In this document: piece by piece, positions 32,794 through 43,262 of the stretch
Layout of the letters: each line of letters starts with the position of its first letter
How positions within the stretch are numbered: position 1 is the first letter of the stretch
Source: Actinernus sp. WN-2022
Lineage: Eukaryota; Cnidaria; Anthozoa; Actiniaria; Actinernidae
Length of the DNA stretch: 64,000 nt
Direction: 5' to 3'
NCBI GenBank assembly: GCA_030867875.1
Contig: JAOWCC010001589.1
Span: 141,643,745 to 141,707,744 of the forward strand
Translations under genes and position numbers: made by a program
The notes under the pieces: generated by a model
Database searches by the model: none
The model's input: the letters and a program-made list of their open reading frames with translations, nothing else
What the model was told of the DNA's origin: nothing

Positions 32794-34009
32794 CTTCCAT
32801 CTAGACAAGCGTGAAAATGTAAACAAAATGTTAGCAAGGGGATAGCAATTCCAGATCCCTAGATGTTTATACCCATCTGTACAAAAATCCATTAGATAAT
32901 TGCATATGTTGAGTTCGGTAAACCTGACGAAGAGGTCCACAAAATAGGTTAAGTACTTTTACGTGCTAGCTTTATGTTTAAAATAGACCAAAGATCTCTC
33001 TTTTAGTAGCTATTGCGCTTACGACCTCCACAGTTATTTCACAGGTTTACTGCAACTACTGTGACTCGTAGCTCAATAATATATCGTGTGTTGTGGTGGT
33101 TTTAAGTTATTTTACAACTTTCGTGTAACCGATTCAGTTTTATTCTCTGTAGCTCGGGTTAGTACAAGAATCTTGTTTTTAACGAGAACGTTTTATAAGC
33201 GGGGAACCTCCACTTAAAAACAAGCGTGCTCTCAAATGTTTGTTGTGGATACCTAAATCTAATGCTGTGTGTGTTTCTTATAAATTGTACACCAGATATC
33301 AGTTACAGACCGCTTTTCCTGTCCATGTAACGGTTGTAACAACGGAAGAGCTATTGTTTTCTGATGAAGGGACCACCGTGTGACGTCATAAGATCCAAGA
33401 TGGCGCTGCCATAGAAATGAGTTTATGGACCTACTGTCCAATGTTTAGGGAAAAATACCGAAAAACTGCCTTAGATTTAGACATCCATAAGGAACACTTG
33501 AAAGCAAACATTGTTTTTCAGTGGACGTTCCTAGAAAGCTTTGTTAGGCCTCTATTGGTAGTCGCTAATCGCCGTCATGCCATGTAGACACCACTTGGGG
33601 CGATATAACACAAGGCTGGATCTCCGAGTACGGCACTATTTTATATGTATATGCATGTATCCGCTTTTATAGAGTGAAGTGTGTTTTAGCCGGCAAAAAT
33701 ACATTCATATTATTTCAATCAATAAAACTGCTTTGATCCTTGGTTTGTGCACGATCAAGTCCTAATTTAGTCACTATTTATTTATACAATGAAATTGTTT
33801 ATTTATGGTATATATTTTTTAGTACGTAAAACGTGCCGCGTCAAGTAAACGTCCGAAAATAATACCACTGACGCGTTTAAAGTTCGTAATTTAAAACGCC
33901 GCGATATTTTTTACTTACATTTTTAAAATGGAGTTTTACTCGCGTAAAAATCATTTTTGCTTCTTTTTTTGCGCACGTTTTACGAATGAGAAAACCGCGA
34001 CAGTGGAAA
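32794..34009. other. 3' flank of the coiled-coil gene
   Basis: Probable 3' UTR and intergenic DNA. Contains TGACGTCA (33381) followed 10 bp later by AAGATGGCGC. No coding sequence recognised. Confidence 0.45.
33721..33726 (+). terminator. Candidate polyadenylation signal AATAAA
   Basis: A canonical AATAAA lies about 930 nt after the TAA of the coiled-coil gene in AT-rich sequence. It is the first one I noticed downstream on this strand. A link to the gene is positional only. Confidence 0.3.
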
Positions 34010-34405
34010 CTACATAGGCGTCACACAGCGGTCAAACGTCTGCGAGTGCGTATTACGGTCAGTCTGGTGGGCGCCCGCGCGAATTTCCCGCGCAAAATTT
34101 ACCGTAAAACATATTACAACAACCCGGTGTTTCAAAAAATACTCGGCTTGTGAACTTCTACCCCCAAAAGTTAAGAAAAGTTAAGCTTTATATTTTCACA
34201 GTCGACTGGAAATTGAACAAACTTCAAGCTGTGAGTTTACCCAAAAAAATTGTAATTTACCAAAAAAGTTCTCAAGGTTTTCAAACGGGTGTGTGAACAG
34301 TGACGCCGCCGGCTCGCTTTGAATTTGTTTTGGAATATGTTGTTGTTGCAAGACTTTTGACGCATGCGCAGACGTTTGACCGCTGTGTGCATAGGCGTGA
34401 CGTCA
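34010..34405. mobile_element. MITE with CACAGCGGTCAAACGTCTGCG ends
   Basis: The motif at about 34024-34044 is inverted as CGCAGACGTTTGACCGCTGTG at about 34369-34389, with CATAGGCGT(C/G)A outside both in the same orientation. TGACGTCA overlaps the right border at 34398. Confidence 0.55.
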
Positions 34406-35062
34406 ACATGGCGCGTGGGTGGGTCGTGCCAAAAGACATCAACCCTATAATCCCGAACCATTAAACTTCGAAAAGAAGCTCCAGGTAAACGATGAGTTCT
34501 CTCTCGTAGGGTTCACAGGAAAACGTTCCCAGTGTTTCTGGGTTGCCCTTCTATCGGGTAATTGCCTGACTCGGGAATTCCACATTAAATTTCACTTGAA
34601 AAACCGAGATCGCACCCGTCGGTCACTGACTCGTCTGCTCACTTGCAAGTGAGATTTTTGTAGATGGAGATGTTTCATCGAGAAACTGGTATTTCAGCGA
34701 CATCCAAGTTTTATCACTGCCAAATATTATAAATAAAATGTGAGCACTAACAAAATACTTAACTCAAAGGAAAAGTTGGCGGCCGCATCGTGTTTAGTTG
34801 ACTCGGGCATGAGGGTAACCCAACCTGAATCATATTGATTGTAAACCCGGGCTATCTTTGACCCTACTACTAGGGTAGCCCTAGAACTAGGGTAGCCCTA
34901 GAACTAGGGTCAACCCCCCTTCATGTAAACACCCCCTAAGGCAAAGTAAATCTTTCGTTTGTTTCCTTGGCTGAGGAACAGGCAATGTGGAGCTCTCTTC
35001 GACGATATGGATATTTACCAGTATGTATTGTAGGCCAAGTGAACGGAGATGGTAAACGAGTT

Positions 35063-35636
35063 CAAAGCCTGCCGCACACGAGAACTATCAGCGCGAGAGG
35101 TCGTTTGCTACGTTGATAGCTCTCGTGTGCTGCGAATTTCGGCGAGTTGTTCGCCTGAATTGACCGTTAGGAAAATATCTATCGTGTTTGATATTTTTAG
35201 TCTCTTGAGGCGAGAAACTATCCGTGTGCGCTGTAGAGTTAGCAGCTCAGCTTGGCGTAATTTATCGACCAATGAAAACGCTCAGCGCGCTCTCACGTGA
35301 TTTCAAAATGGCGACGTCTAGCGAAGTAATGAGTGAAATTACATATACTTAGTTTAAGGGGATAGCTTAGTGAAATTCGCCGTGTGCTGTGAAACGGTCG
35401 TTGAGCTAACACCGCTTGTGTCCGTTGGTTAAGCTGAGTCGAGTTGAGTTTGTTGGTATCTCCGGCGCCCTTGCTCCGAGGGTTTTTCTCCGGTTTTCCT
35501 CCCTCCACAAAAACCAACGCGCTAAATTCGATCTGTGGATTAGCCGGGTTCTGACTTTGATCAGCCCCTATGGTTGTTTCAGGTCTCGTTAGAAATTCAG
35601 AGGTTTTTTTATAGCTCTCGTGTGCGGTGGGCTTTT
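35063..35636. mobile_element. MITE carrying a SINE fragment
   Basis: The ends AAAGCCTGCCGCACACGAGA and TCTCGTGTGCGGTGGGCTTTT are inverted. A second internal hairpin (CACACGAGAACTATCAGC / GATAGCTCTCGTGTG) lies at 35076-35130. A SINE body fragment (about 35440-35540) is inserted within. Confidence 0.6.
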
Positions 35637-36204
35637 AAGCCTTAAAAGGCTGTATCAACAGTTCAGTGTACCAAGATTTCTACGAGCCAACCTTTCGAGG
35701 TTTCAGCAGCATGGGGCTAAAATGTAGCTAACTACATGAGTTTCGACGTGCAGTCACTTTGGTAATTAAGAATATCGTTTTGTGGCGTCGTCCTAAGGCG
35801 CGTTCACATTAGACCCTTGGAATGCGTTCACACCTAATAACAGTCGCCGATTAGAATTATTTCAAACAAGTTTAATTAGTTGCACGACCGCAAAAATGCG
35901 GTTGTGATTTTGTTATGGTCTCAGGGTGAATTTAAAGCGCTTCCTTGTTCGGATCAGAAAAGCTATATCGACGGCATCAAGAGAAAGCATTGCACGCAGA
36001 CGCATTACACGAAGACTCGCTGTAAAGGGTGAGGTAAGTGTTGGAGCGGTCATTCATTCCAGCTCGTCACATCGTCGAGTGCGGATCTGAGCCAGAGTGA
36101 GTGGGGACAGGAGATATAATAGTATTTGCTACGGGCTATGGAAATTCGAAGTCCTGACCTGACCTCTCCAGTTACTGGAAGGTCGCGGGAAAGAGAGGGG
36201 CGGC

Positions 36205-36336
36205 CTTCACCTCCTCTGAACCTGGAATAGTACTGGCTATTCAAACAATGCATAACCCTAAAACAATACAAACTCTAACCCTAAAACAATGGCATTCTTT
36301 CAGTGAATGCAAGGTTTTGAGAGGTGAAGGCCTCCT
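36205..36336. repeat. Short imperfect hairpin
   Basis: GGCCTTCACCTC at about 36211 is inverted as GAGGTGAAGGCC at about 36319, with a CCCTAAAACAAT direct repeat between. Probably a small MITE. Confidence 0.4.
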
Positions 36337-36439
36337 GGAAAGAGTCTCGCAGTAGATATTGCATGCGCATTCTCAAAACTCCAAACGAGAATATTTTTTC
36401 TTTATTGCTTCTCGTTTAGCTGTAAAAGGCTCGAGTTTC

Positions 36440-36785
36440 GCAACTTGAACGGTATTGCCTTCTGAGTGTGTCGTGAGTCCGACCGTAGCTGGTACGTCGG
36501 GAAAGCCGTTGTTACATCCGCTCGAAATACAACATGTGGCTTTTCAGACACCAACGAACTGAGCGCCAGCTTGTTGAATCTTGACCCTGGTACTGTCGCA
36601 CGCATTTGTTTGACACATTGAACATAAGTAACATCCCTTTTCTATTTCCCAGTACTCGGAACTTCCATTGCGTATGCGGAAATACGTCGCGTAAAGCACC
36701 TGCTAGGTTTGCAGATTAGCTGTGGCTGCCTCAAATGCCATACATGCTCTGCAATTGTGATAGGGAAAATCTCCGCCTGCGTCAA
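36440..36785 (-). pseudogene. Decayed paralogous exon of the three-finger (Ly6-like) gene
   Basis: The minus strand after a TTTCAG acceptor gives the same frame as the second exon of the gene at 43263-46993: VDAGGDFPYHNCRACM, then RNGSSEYWEIEKGCY, QTNACDST, IQQAGAQFVG and TCCISSGCNNG. Two in-frame stops (after NLQT and after QFVG) and loss of several cysteines show it is not a working three-finger domain. No signal-peptide exon was found for it. Confidence 0.75.
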
Positions 36786-37082
36786 CTGAAATGCAGTAAT
36801 GCATATACCAAATGACTAACATACGATTTTACACGCCTACGATTTGAGCCGAATTACTCTCACAGGCAGCATGAGCTAAAATCGGTCTCATCAGTGAAGT
36901 CAAAGTTAAAAATAAAAGTCTACATACAGTGAATTAGCATCTAAGATTAAGCTTGATAGGGTATGGAATAGGAAGATGTTTCGCAAGGAAAACCCGTACC
37001 GGCGATCATTCCCTCGCAGGAACCGGATCGTACTCATGCACCTCGGATACTCCGCACCAACTTACAATCCTACGACTACTTT

Positions 37083-37213
37083 TATGGACCTGGGCCGGGT
37101 TGTTCAAAGCCCGATTAGTGTTAATCCTGGATTAACTCTGCACAGAACCTATTGGTTGTCATGGAAATTAACCCTGGATTAGCACTAATCGGGCTTTGAA
37201 CAACCCGGCCCAG
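37083..37213. mobile_element. 131-bp palindromic MITE
   Basis: CTGGGCCGGGTTGTTCAAAG...CTAATCGGGCTTTGAACAACCCGGCCCAG: arms of about 47 bp with almost no mismatch. Confidence 0.75.
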
Positions 37214-37734
37214 AGCTCTAGCTAATTTTACTGACACAGAACTGTCAATCTATAGGTTGGTTTTCATTGGTTAGCGGCTAGTTAATCCAAGCTGATGTAA
37301 AATGTCTATTCACTGGGAATACACAGTGCATGAAAGGATTAAAATGAGAATGAAAATAAAGCTATATAGAATATAAAGTTATCAGTCAAAGTCAGCCTAA
37401 AGCGTAATGTGCACTAGCAAGTTATGCCTTTAGAAGTTTTCATACTACAAGTTGAATTTGCTTGCATTGTGTAAAGGAACAATGACATTTTTCCCCTTGA
37501 CAAATGACAGGTTTTGAACAAGAAGACTTGGAAAAAAATTAACATGCTCGTGTGTACGGCTCGACGAGGAATCTCCGATTAAGCCGGACAGGGGAGGTTT
37601 ACACAGTACTGACAATGACAAAGAAAATCTTCTTAATAAACAGTTCCAATCTGAATTCTCACATGAAGATAGAAATTGTCCTTCCCATTAATAGAAGGGA
37701 ACTTTCCATCTTTGGGTGATCTAACCAGCTGGAT

Positions 37735-38105
37735 CTAACCATTAGCGTCGAGGGAATAACGAAACTTCTACTCAGTCTTAAAGTGAATCGGGCTCCAGAT
37801 CCGGATACTGACCTTCCAAACAAGGTCCTCTAGGAAGTAGCTCCCACAATAGCACCAATTCTACACGTAATCTTTACCACCTCACTTCAATCTGGAGAAC
37901 TCCCCGATGATTGGATAAAGGCAAACATTGCACCAGTATTCAAGAAAGGAAATAGACACACGCAGCAAATTAGCGGCCCATATCTCTTACAAGTGTCTGC
38001 TGCAAATTGTTAGAGTGTATAATTTGTAAGCACATCTTACACCATGTTGACACTCGTAGAGCTTATCTGACCTACAACATGTCTTCAGGCAGAGATACTC
38101 CTGTA
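37735..38105 (+). pseudogene. LINE reverse-transcriptase fragment, 5' part
   Basis: Reads KVNRAPDPDTDLPNKVL, a stop, then EVAPTIAPILHVIFTTSLQS and GELPDDWIKANIAPVFKKGN, a typical LINE reverse-transcriptase N-terminal core. It continues through a frameshift to ICKHILHHVDTRRAYLTYNM. The sequence stops matching at about 38105. Confidence 0.75.
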
Positions 38106-39149
38106 AAACCCGGCCGTGTCGAAAAAGACCGCTGTACAGTCGCACCCTTGCGCCCAACCTGCCTGCGTTTACTATTTACTTGTAACCTCATGATCACATG
38201 ACATTCCCAAACGACTTGATCAATGAACCCCAGCATTGCCAGAAATTAAGGACATCAGCGGAAAGGTACTGCGGGCGCCCTTTTAGCCGATTCAAAATGG
38301 CGGCTTATAGTGAGTGAGACTCAGTAGGTTCTTTATACTGTTTATAGACCTTCCAACGCAAAGAAAACCGAAACATTCTGTGATGAAATAAGAATATAGA
38401 AGCGGAACGAGAGTTATATTAGCTTAAACGTAGCCATTGTGATTAAAAAGCCATTTTTGGATTTGTCCTCTCTCCGGCGTCTGTCTGTCCAAGTCCAGCT
38501 GCTTGGCGGCAATTATTTAGAGGAGAAAGGCCTGAAACCCAGTTTATATCCCAGCAAACATTGCAAGATTTAGGTTAACACAACAAGATGGCGGACAGAA
38601 AGCAATATGGTGACAAATGGTGACGTTTCTCTCCTTTCTCGTCAAGTTTTCTTCGAAAATGTAATCCTACATGGCGTCCTGGCACTAACATTATTTCGAC
38701 GAAACTCAGACGTCTTTGGAAGTACTTTGGAGGAGTGTTATTGTACGTTTTATTGGCGATTTGGATACATTGAACACTGCTTTATTGACATGGAGGCGAA
38801 CTTTTTTGCCTCACCAAAGACTAGTCGTACTGTTGTACCTCAAACTGTGCATGGGTTCAGCCAGATTACAGACAACAACAGGGAGAACGAGGAGAATCTG
38901 AAGGGCGAAATGGACTTCTCGGGGAAGTACTTTGCCGACGATCTGAGGGATTGTTTGTGACATCATTACACAGCTTAATCCGGCGGTAAGTTATTGGTCT
39001 CGATGCGAACTAATATGAAATTAAACTTAGAAGGTCTTCAAATTTGAAAAGTTTTATGTTTTTCATACATTTTCTTATACGAATATAATCGACAGCCATT
39101 TTAGATACTGATGCGCATGTGCGCCGCCATCTTGTCTCATATTTCTGGC
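38106..39149. other. About 1-kb segment interrupting the LINE
   Basis: It separates two reverse-transcriptase pieces that would otherwise be nearly contiguous. It holds AAAATGGCGGC (38295), AAGATGGCGGAC (38586) and an open frame 38607-38960 (117 codons) with no recognised domain. Clear terminal repeats or target duplications were not found. Confidence 0.4.
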
Positions 39150-39420
39150 AATGGATTGATTTGGTAATTCTGGACTTCAGTAAATCATTTGATACTGCCC
39201 CATCCGGTATATACTATATATATCTGCTCAATCGTTACGGAATAATTGGAAAAGTAAACCAATGGATTGAGAATTTCCTCACCAGTAGACAGCAACAGGT
39301 GGTGGTTAATGGAGTGTCGTCAACGCCAGTGCACGTTGTTTCAAGGGTACCGCAGGACGCCGGTAATTGGTCCCCTACTGTTTCTGTGGTTCATAATGAC
39401 CTACCACTAACAATTAGACC
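39150..39420 (+). pseudogene. LINE reverse-transcriptase fragment, continuation
   Basis: DLVILDFSKSFDTAPSG, NRYGIIGKVNQWIENFLTSR, VVVNGVSSTPVHVVSRVPQD follow the order of a LINE reverse-transcriptase palm. It ends before the FADD motif with further damage. Same strand and order as 37735-38105. Confidence 0.75.
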
Positions 39421-39515
39421 CGCAACCCGAATGGGCTACAAGTCGATAGTCCATGAGGCGCAGCCGAATGGGCTATTTAACTCGTAGCCCATGAGGGCGA
39501 GAGGTCTAATTGTTT

Positions 39516-39715
39516 TAGTATAAACTAACTAGTCGGACAGTAGAGAATAATAGAAAGAAACAAATTGAAGTTGAAAAAAAAAATGATTTCGTGAAAATGC
39601 GTGCGGTTTTTCTCTACCATGGGCATCACAAATAGACCTATAGTATGGTAGCCAATCAGAACGCAGGATTTGTAATAGTAACTAATAGTAATAATAACTA
39701 GTTGGTTTATACTAA
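39516..39715. mobile_element. 200-bp MITE with TAGTATAAACTAACTAGT ends
   Basis: TAGTATAAACTAACTAGT at 39516-39533 is inverted as ACTAGTTGGTTTATACTA at 39698-39715. Non-coding. Confidence 0.65.
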
Positions 39716-39719
39716 TAGT

Positions 39720-39907
39720 TGTTAGATCACAGTGCAGATTGTTTGCTAAGTAAATTAGGAGACTGGGTCCGAGTCACGCGAGGTCTGGGAGTGAGACCAA
39801 TGAAAACATGGAATATTGATTAGTTAACAAGTAGAAAGGACCGCGTTAAAAGCTTGAAATTAAGTACGTGTTCGGGAGTTCTAGCGTTATTTAATATCGG
39901 TGTTACA
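39720..39907 (+). repeat. Possible solo LTR with primer-binding site
   Basis: 188 bp from TGTTAGATC to GGTGTTACA, followed by C and TGGTGGCAGCGGTGGAA, which looks like a primer-binding site. No downstream gag or pol and no second LTR in the window. Could be a 5' remnant of a Ty3/gypsy-type element. Confidence 0.4.
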
Positions 39908-40350
39908 CTGGTGGCAGCGGTGGAATTAGTGAGGTGAAATGTAATCTGGCGACCAAGGTGGAAGTTTTAATCGCCGAGTCTTGTACTGAGGAAGGTAAAT
40001 CGAAATATTCTGAGGGAAGGTACATTCAAAATGGCGTCAGGAGTAGAAATTACGAGCTCCTAAGGAGAGAAATCGCTCACTTAATTAATTCATGGAATGA
40101 CAATATAAACTAACCGGTCAGTAAACAAGATCTAACCCACCTAGAGCTGGGGTTCTCAAGAAAAAACTTCTCAAGAAAATGGTGAGGTAAAAAAAATTGA
40201 GAGATTTTTTGGAACTCGAACACCGCTCCCGTTTACTGCTGTAAACGTCTGCAGTTTTATTCCACACATCAGCATGATACTTTTACACAGCATTACAGCT
40301 ACAGGCATCTTAACAACCAGGACGACAACGTCTAGGACGGCGGCATAACA

Positions 40351-40996
40351 GAGGCCTGGTTCACACTAGCTACATAAAGCCTGGTTCACACTAGCTACAT
40401 AAAGCCTGGTTCACACTAGCGGCGCAAGCATAAACGCAAGCAACATACGCAGACGCAGTAATCACATCTATGAGAAGACCAAGTACTACTATGATCAATA
40501 TTACGGTAGTATCGTCGTGTACCGTTGAGATCCGTGGGGAATCACACCTCGCGCGCTCGGTGGGTTGTCATACCGCTATTATAGTATATATTATACAGTC
40601 TATAATAGAATATTTTATGAACATGCTAATGAAGTTGATATAAATCTGGTAAAAGAAACGACTCCAGTCAGCGAATTCTCTCGTGGTCTAATGGTTAGGG
40701 TTTGAGTTGGTGGTAGGTAAGCCATTGCATTGATTCTTAACCGGCCCGGGTTCGAATCCCGGTTCAGGCGGTAATTTTTTTTATAGTGAGGATAACATAT
40801 AATCGTTCTAAAATTTCTAAGTGTCGATTCCGATGTTCGTATAAAATTTCTGAGTCTCAAATTATTCATAGCGAACGTGGGTAACAAAGGGCATTTTATG
40901 ACGCAGTTGGTTAAACGGTACACGACGATACTACCAATATTACTGCATCTGCGTATGTCGTTTGTGCTTGTACTTGCGCTCGTGTGAACCTGGCTT
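40351..40996. mobile_element. MITE with GCCTGGTTCACACTAGC ends
   Basis: AAGCCTGGTTCACACTAGC occurs three times in tandem at the left (24-bp steps) and inverted at the right as GCTCGTGTGAACCTGGCTT. The next arm block GGCGCAAGCATAAACGCAAG is also inverted. A tRNA-like unit lies within. Confidence 0.6.
40678..40771 (+). tRNA. tRNA-like sequence (probably a pseudogene or SINE head)
   Basis: A box TGGTCTAATGGTTAGG and B box GGTTCGAATCCC are well formed and resemble tRNA-Glu. The acceptor ends (CTCTCGTGG and TTCAGGCGG) do not pair and the central region is about 20 nt too long, so a functional tRNA is unlikely. Confidence 0.35.
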
Positions 40997-41483
40997 AAAA
41001 AGGCCTGTTTCGAAAGAACAGCATTTTTTCCGGGAATCGAGAGACAGTGAATTAATTTGGCGGGAAATCATTGATACTACCGAAATTTCTTCGGGAAATG
41101 CATAATTTCTTTGGGATTGCATTAAAACAATGCGGGACGAACTGAAAATAAAGCAGGAGACTTTTGAGAAAACATGTCAATGCTCAAACAGGTTTTGTTA
41201 GAGCTGTCACCCCTCGTGGCATAAACAATACCATAAACAATAGTCTTAACTACAAAATACAATAGCTACACGTAAAAATGCACGCAGTTTGACCGTTCTC
41301 TCCAAAAACACAACGTGAAAATCCCAAACTTTACTTTAAAAAGACAACGCGAAGGTAAGAAAGTAAACCACTCCGGTTTTCGGTGGGCCTGAACGGAACT
41401 TTATGGTAATCATGTTTTTATCGAAAATCTGGATGTGAAAAGTAATGAAAAGCGAATAGAGGAAATAGTCAACACCAGAGTTT

Positions 41484-42005
41484 GATACTTCATGGTAGTG
41501 TTTCGTTCCATGGTCTCCCTGCATAATCATTTTCTCTACTGTTTTACCACAGGCTAACCATCCTCTCATTTTGTGTATTTGTCACTGATGTTAATCCATA
41601 TTTTGACTTGATTCTGCTGTGTATGTGTTGATTTAGCGCGCGCTCAAAATATAGCTTGGGCTTCCTGTGGCTCAGGTTTGTTTACATATAGCTCGGGCTT
41701 CCTGTGGCTCATCTCGCTAACAACATGTGTATTTTTATGTAGTTGGCCAGATGAGCCACAGGAAGCCCGAGCTATATGTAAACAAACCTGAGCCACAGGA
41801 ATCCCAAGCTGTATTATGAGCGTGCGGTAAATCAACACATACACAGCAGAATCAAGTCAAAAGGTATTTTATTTCACAATTTGCTAAGAAATAATGGATT
41901 ATTAAAACATCAGTGACAAATACACAAAATGGGAGGATGGTTAGCCTGTGGTTTTACAGTATTATGCAGGGGACCATATGGAACGAAACACTACCATGAA
42001 GTATA
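41484..42005. mobile_element. 522-bp palindromic foldback element
   Basis: GATACTTCATGGTAGTGTTT ... inverted as ...AAACACTACCATGAAGTAT; arms of about 255 bp with few gaps. The centre repeats TATAGCTCGGGCTTCCTGTG in both orientations. Confidence 0.8.
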
Positions 42006-43010
42006 TACCCTCTTTGTTGCTACACTTCAACGGACCATGTGACAGCTAATCAGCGGTTGATTGGCTATTGGCATTTAATGCAAATGTCCTGCAACATTTT
42101 TGAATCATTAATGAAACAAAAACTATAAAACTAAAAATGAAGGAAAACGGAAAGTCAATACGTTCGTCAACAAACTTCGGGGCCTGCAACGAAACAGAAC
42201 AGACAGATTAGTATTGAACGAATCTTTGCTCGAATCAACAAGATTATTCCTACATAAGATGAGATTTTCAGATTTTTAACGTGCAATCAACGAAGAAAAT
42301 ATCATGCCGAAAAATCCCAAAATGGCCTATATAGGCTGAAACTTTGATGAGTGGAACAAGACGCGTAGGAGTAATAAAAACCAAGACAACCGGATTCGTG
42401 TTTCGCGGCCGACGTTACCTCGAGTCAAGCTAGGATATAACAATTAAACTTTAAAAGATGAACAAGGATACACTAAATTATTGATAGTTGAAATTCATCA
42501 AGGGAGTGTGCAGTAAGAGGGGAAAGCAATAGACTGCCTTTTGAAATATCGGCATTAGTGATACAGACGTTACTGTTTTATTAATCAGTTCTCTATCTGT
42601 GATACAGCCACTGATGTTTTATTCAGTTCTGTATCAGTTCTGTTTTATTCAGTTCTGTAACGAGTTAGAACTAGTTCTGTCGAAGCATATGTGTCTCGAT
42701 CGAAACTCCGACGCCACTTTGCGAATTTAAACAAAATGCAATAACTTGTAAGATTTTTACCTGATTCTGCTCACATTTACACAAATAGTACACAATTTAT
42801 TGATACAACTGATAATGTCAAAATCTTGACCCATCCACACATACTAATGGCGTAATTGTGACGTAATTCAACACCACTTTTTTGACCTTTTGATCTCAAG
42901 CAACTGGAAACTATTTTTTTCTGGTTGTACTAGCACAAGTTTGTTTGGCATCAAGGCGTACAGCACAAAGTATTCTGGAAGTAGTAGTGATCCACTGACG
43001 GCATAGTGCA
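42006..43010. other. Intergenic, probable 3' flank of the three-finger gene
   Basis: AT-rich, no gene seen. TTTATT (AATAAA on the minus strand) occurs at about 42576, 42612 and 42644 as possible polyadenylation signals of the minus-strand gene. Confidence 0.35.
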
Positions 43011-43210
43011 TAGAGCAGATTTCGTATGAGTGGGACAAACTACGGCATGTCCGTAGCCTTGCCGTAACCGTGCTGTGCCGTATTTCTGTATTTTGATTGG
43101 ATAAGCAGGGCAAAAACAATGGGAAATCATTTCAACGTCACGACATGCCGTACGGTAACAGTGCTGTAGTCAGTGCTGTAGTTTGTCCCACTCATACGAA
43201 ATCTGCTCTA
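43011..43210. mobile_element. 200-bp MITE next to the three-finger gene stop codon
   Basis: TAGAGCAGATTTCGTATGAG ... CTCATACGAAATCTGCTCTA: 34-bp near-perfect terminal inverted repeats, then further inverted CGGCATG blocks. It ends 53 bp from the stop codon at 43263 and is probably transcribed in its 3' UTR. Confidence 0.8.
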
Positions 43211-43262
43211 TGATCTATTGGTAATGACGGATTTCGCGTTTACCTGTAAATCGGTTGAAGCT

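Noticed and set aside
34407..34486. First exon starting at the ATG beside TGACGTCA
   Set aside because: The ATG frame stops after 18 codons, and the longer frame begins with GTG. A GTAAAC donor follows but no partner exon was found.
38607..38960. 117-codon frame as a host gene
   Set aside because: No recognisable domain, no splice context, lies inside an insertion in a LINE.
40678..40771. Functional tRNA gene
   Set aside because: A and B boxes are good but the acceptor stem does not pair and the middle is too long. Kept only as tRNA-like.
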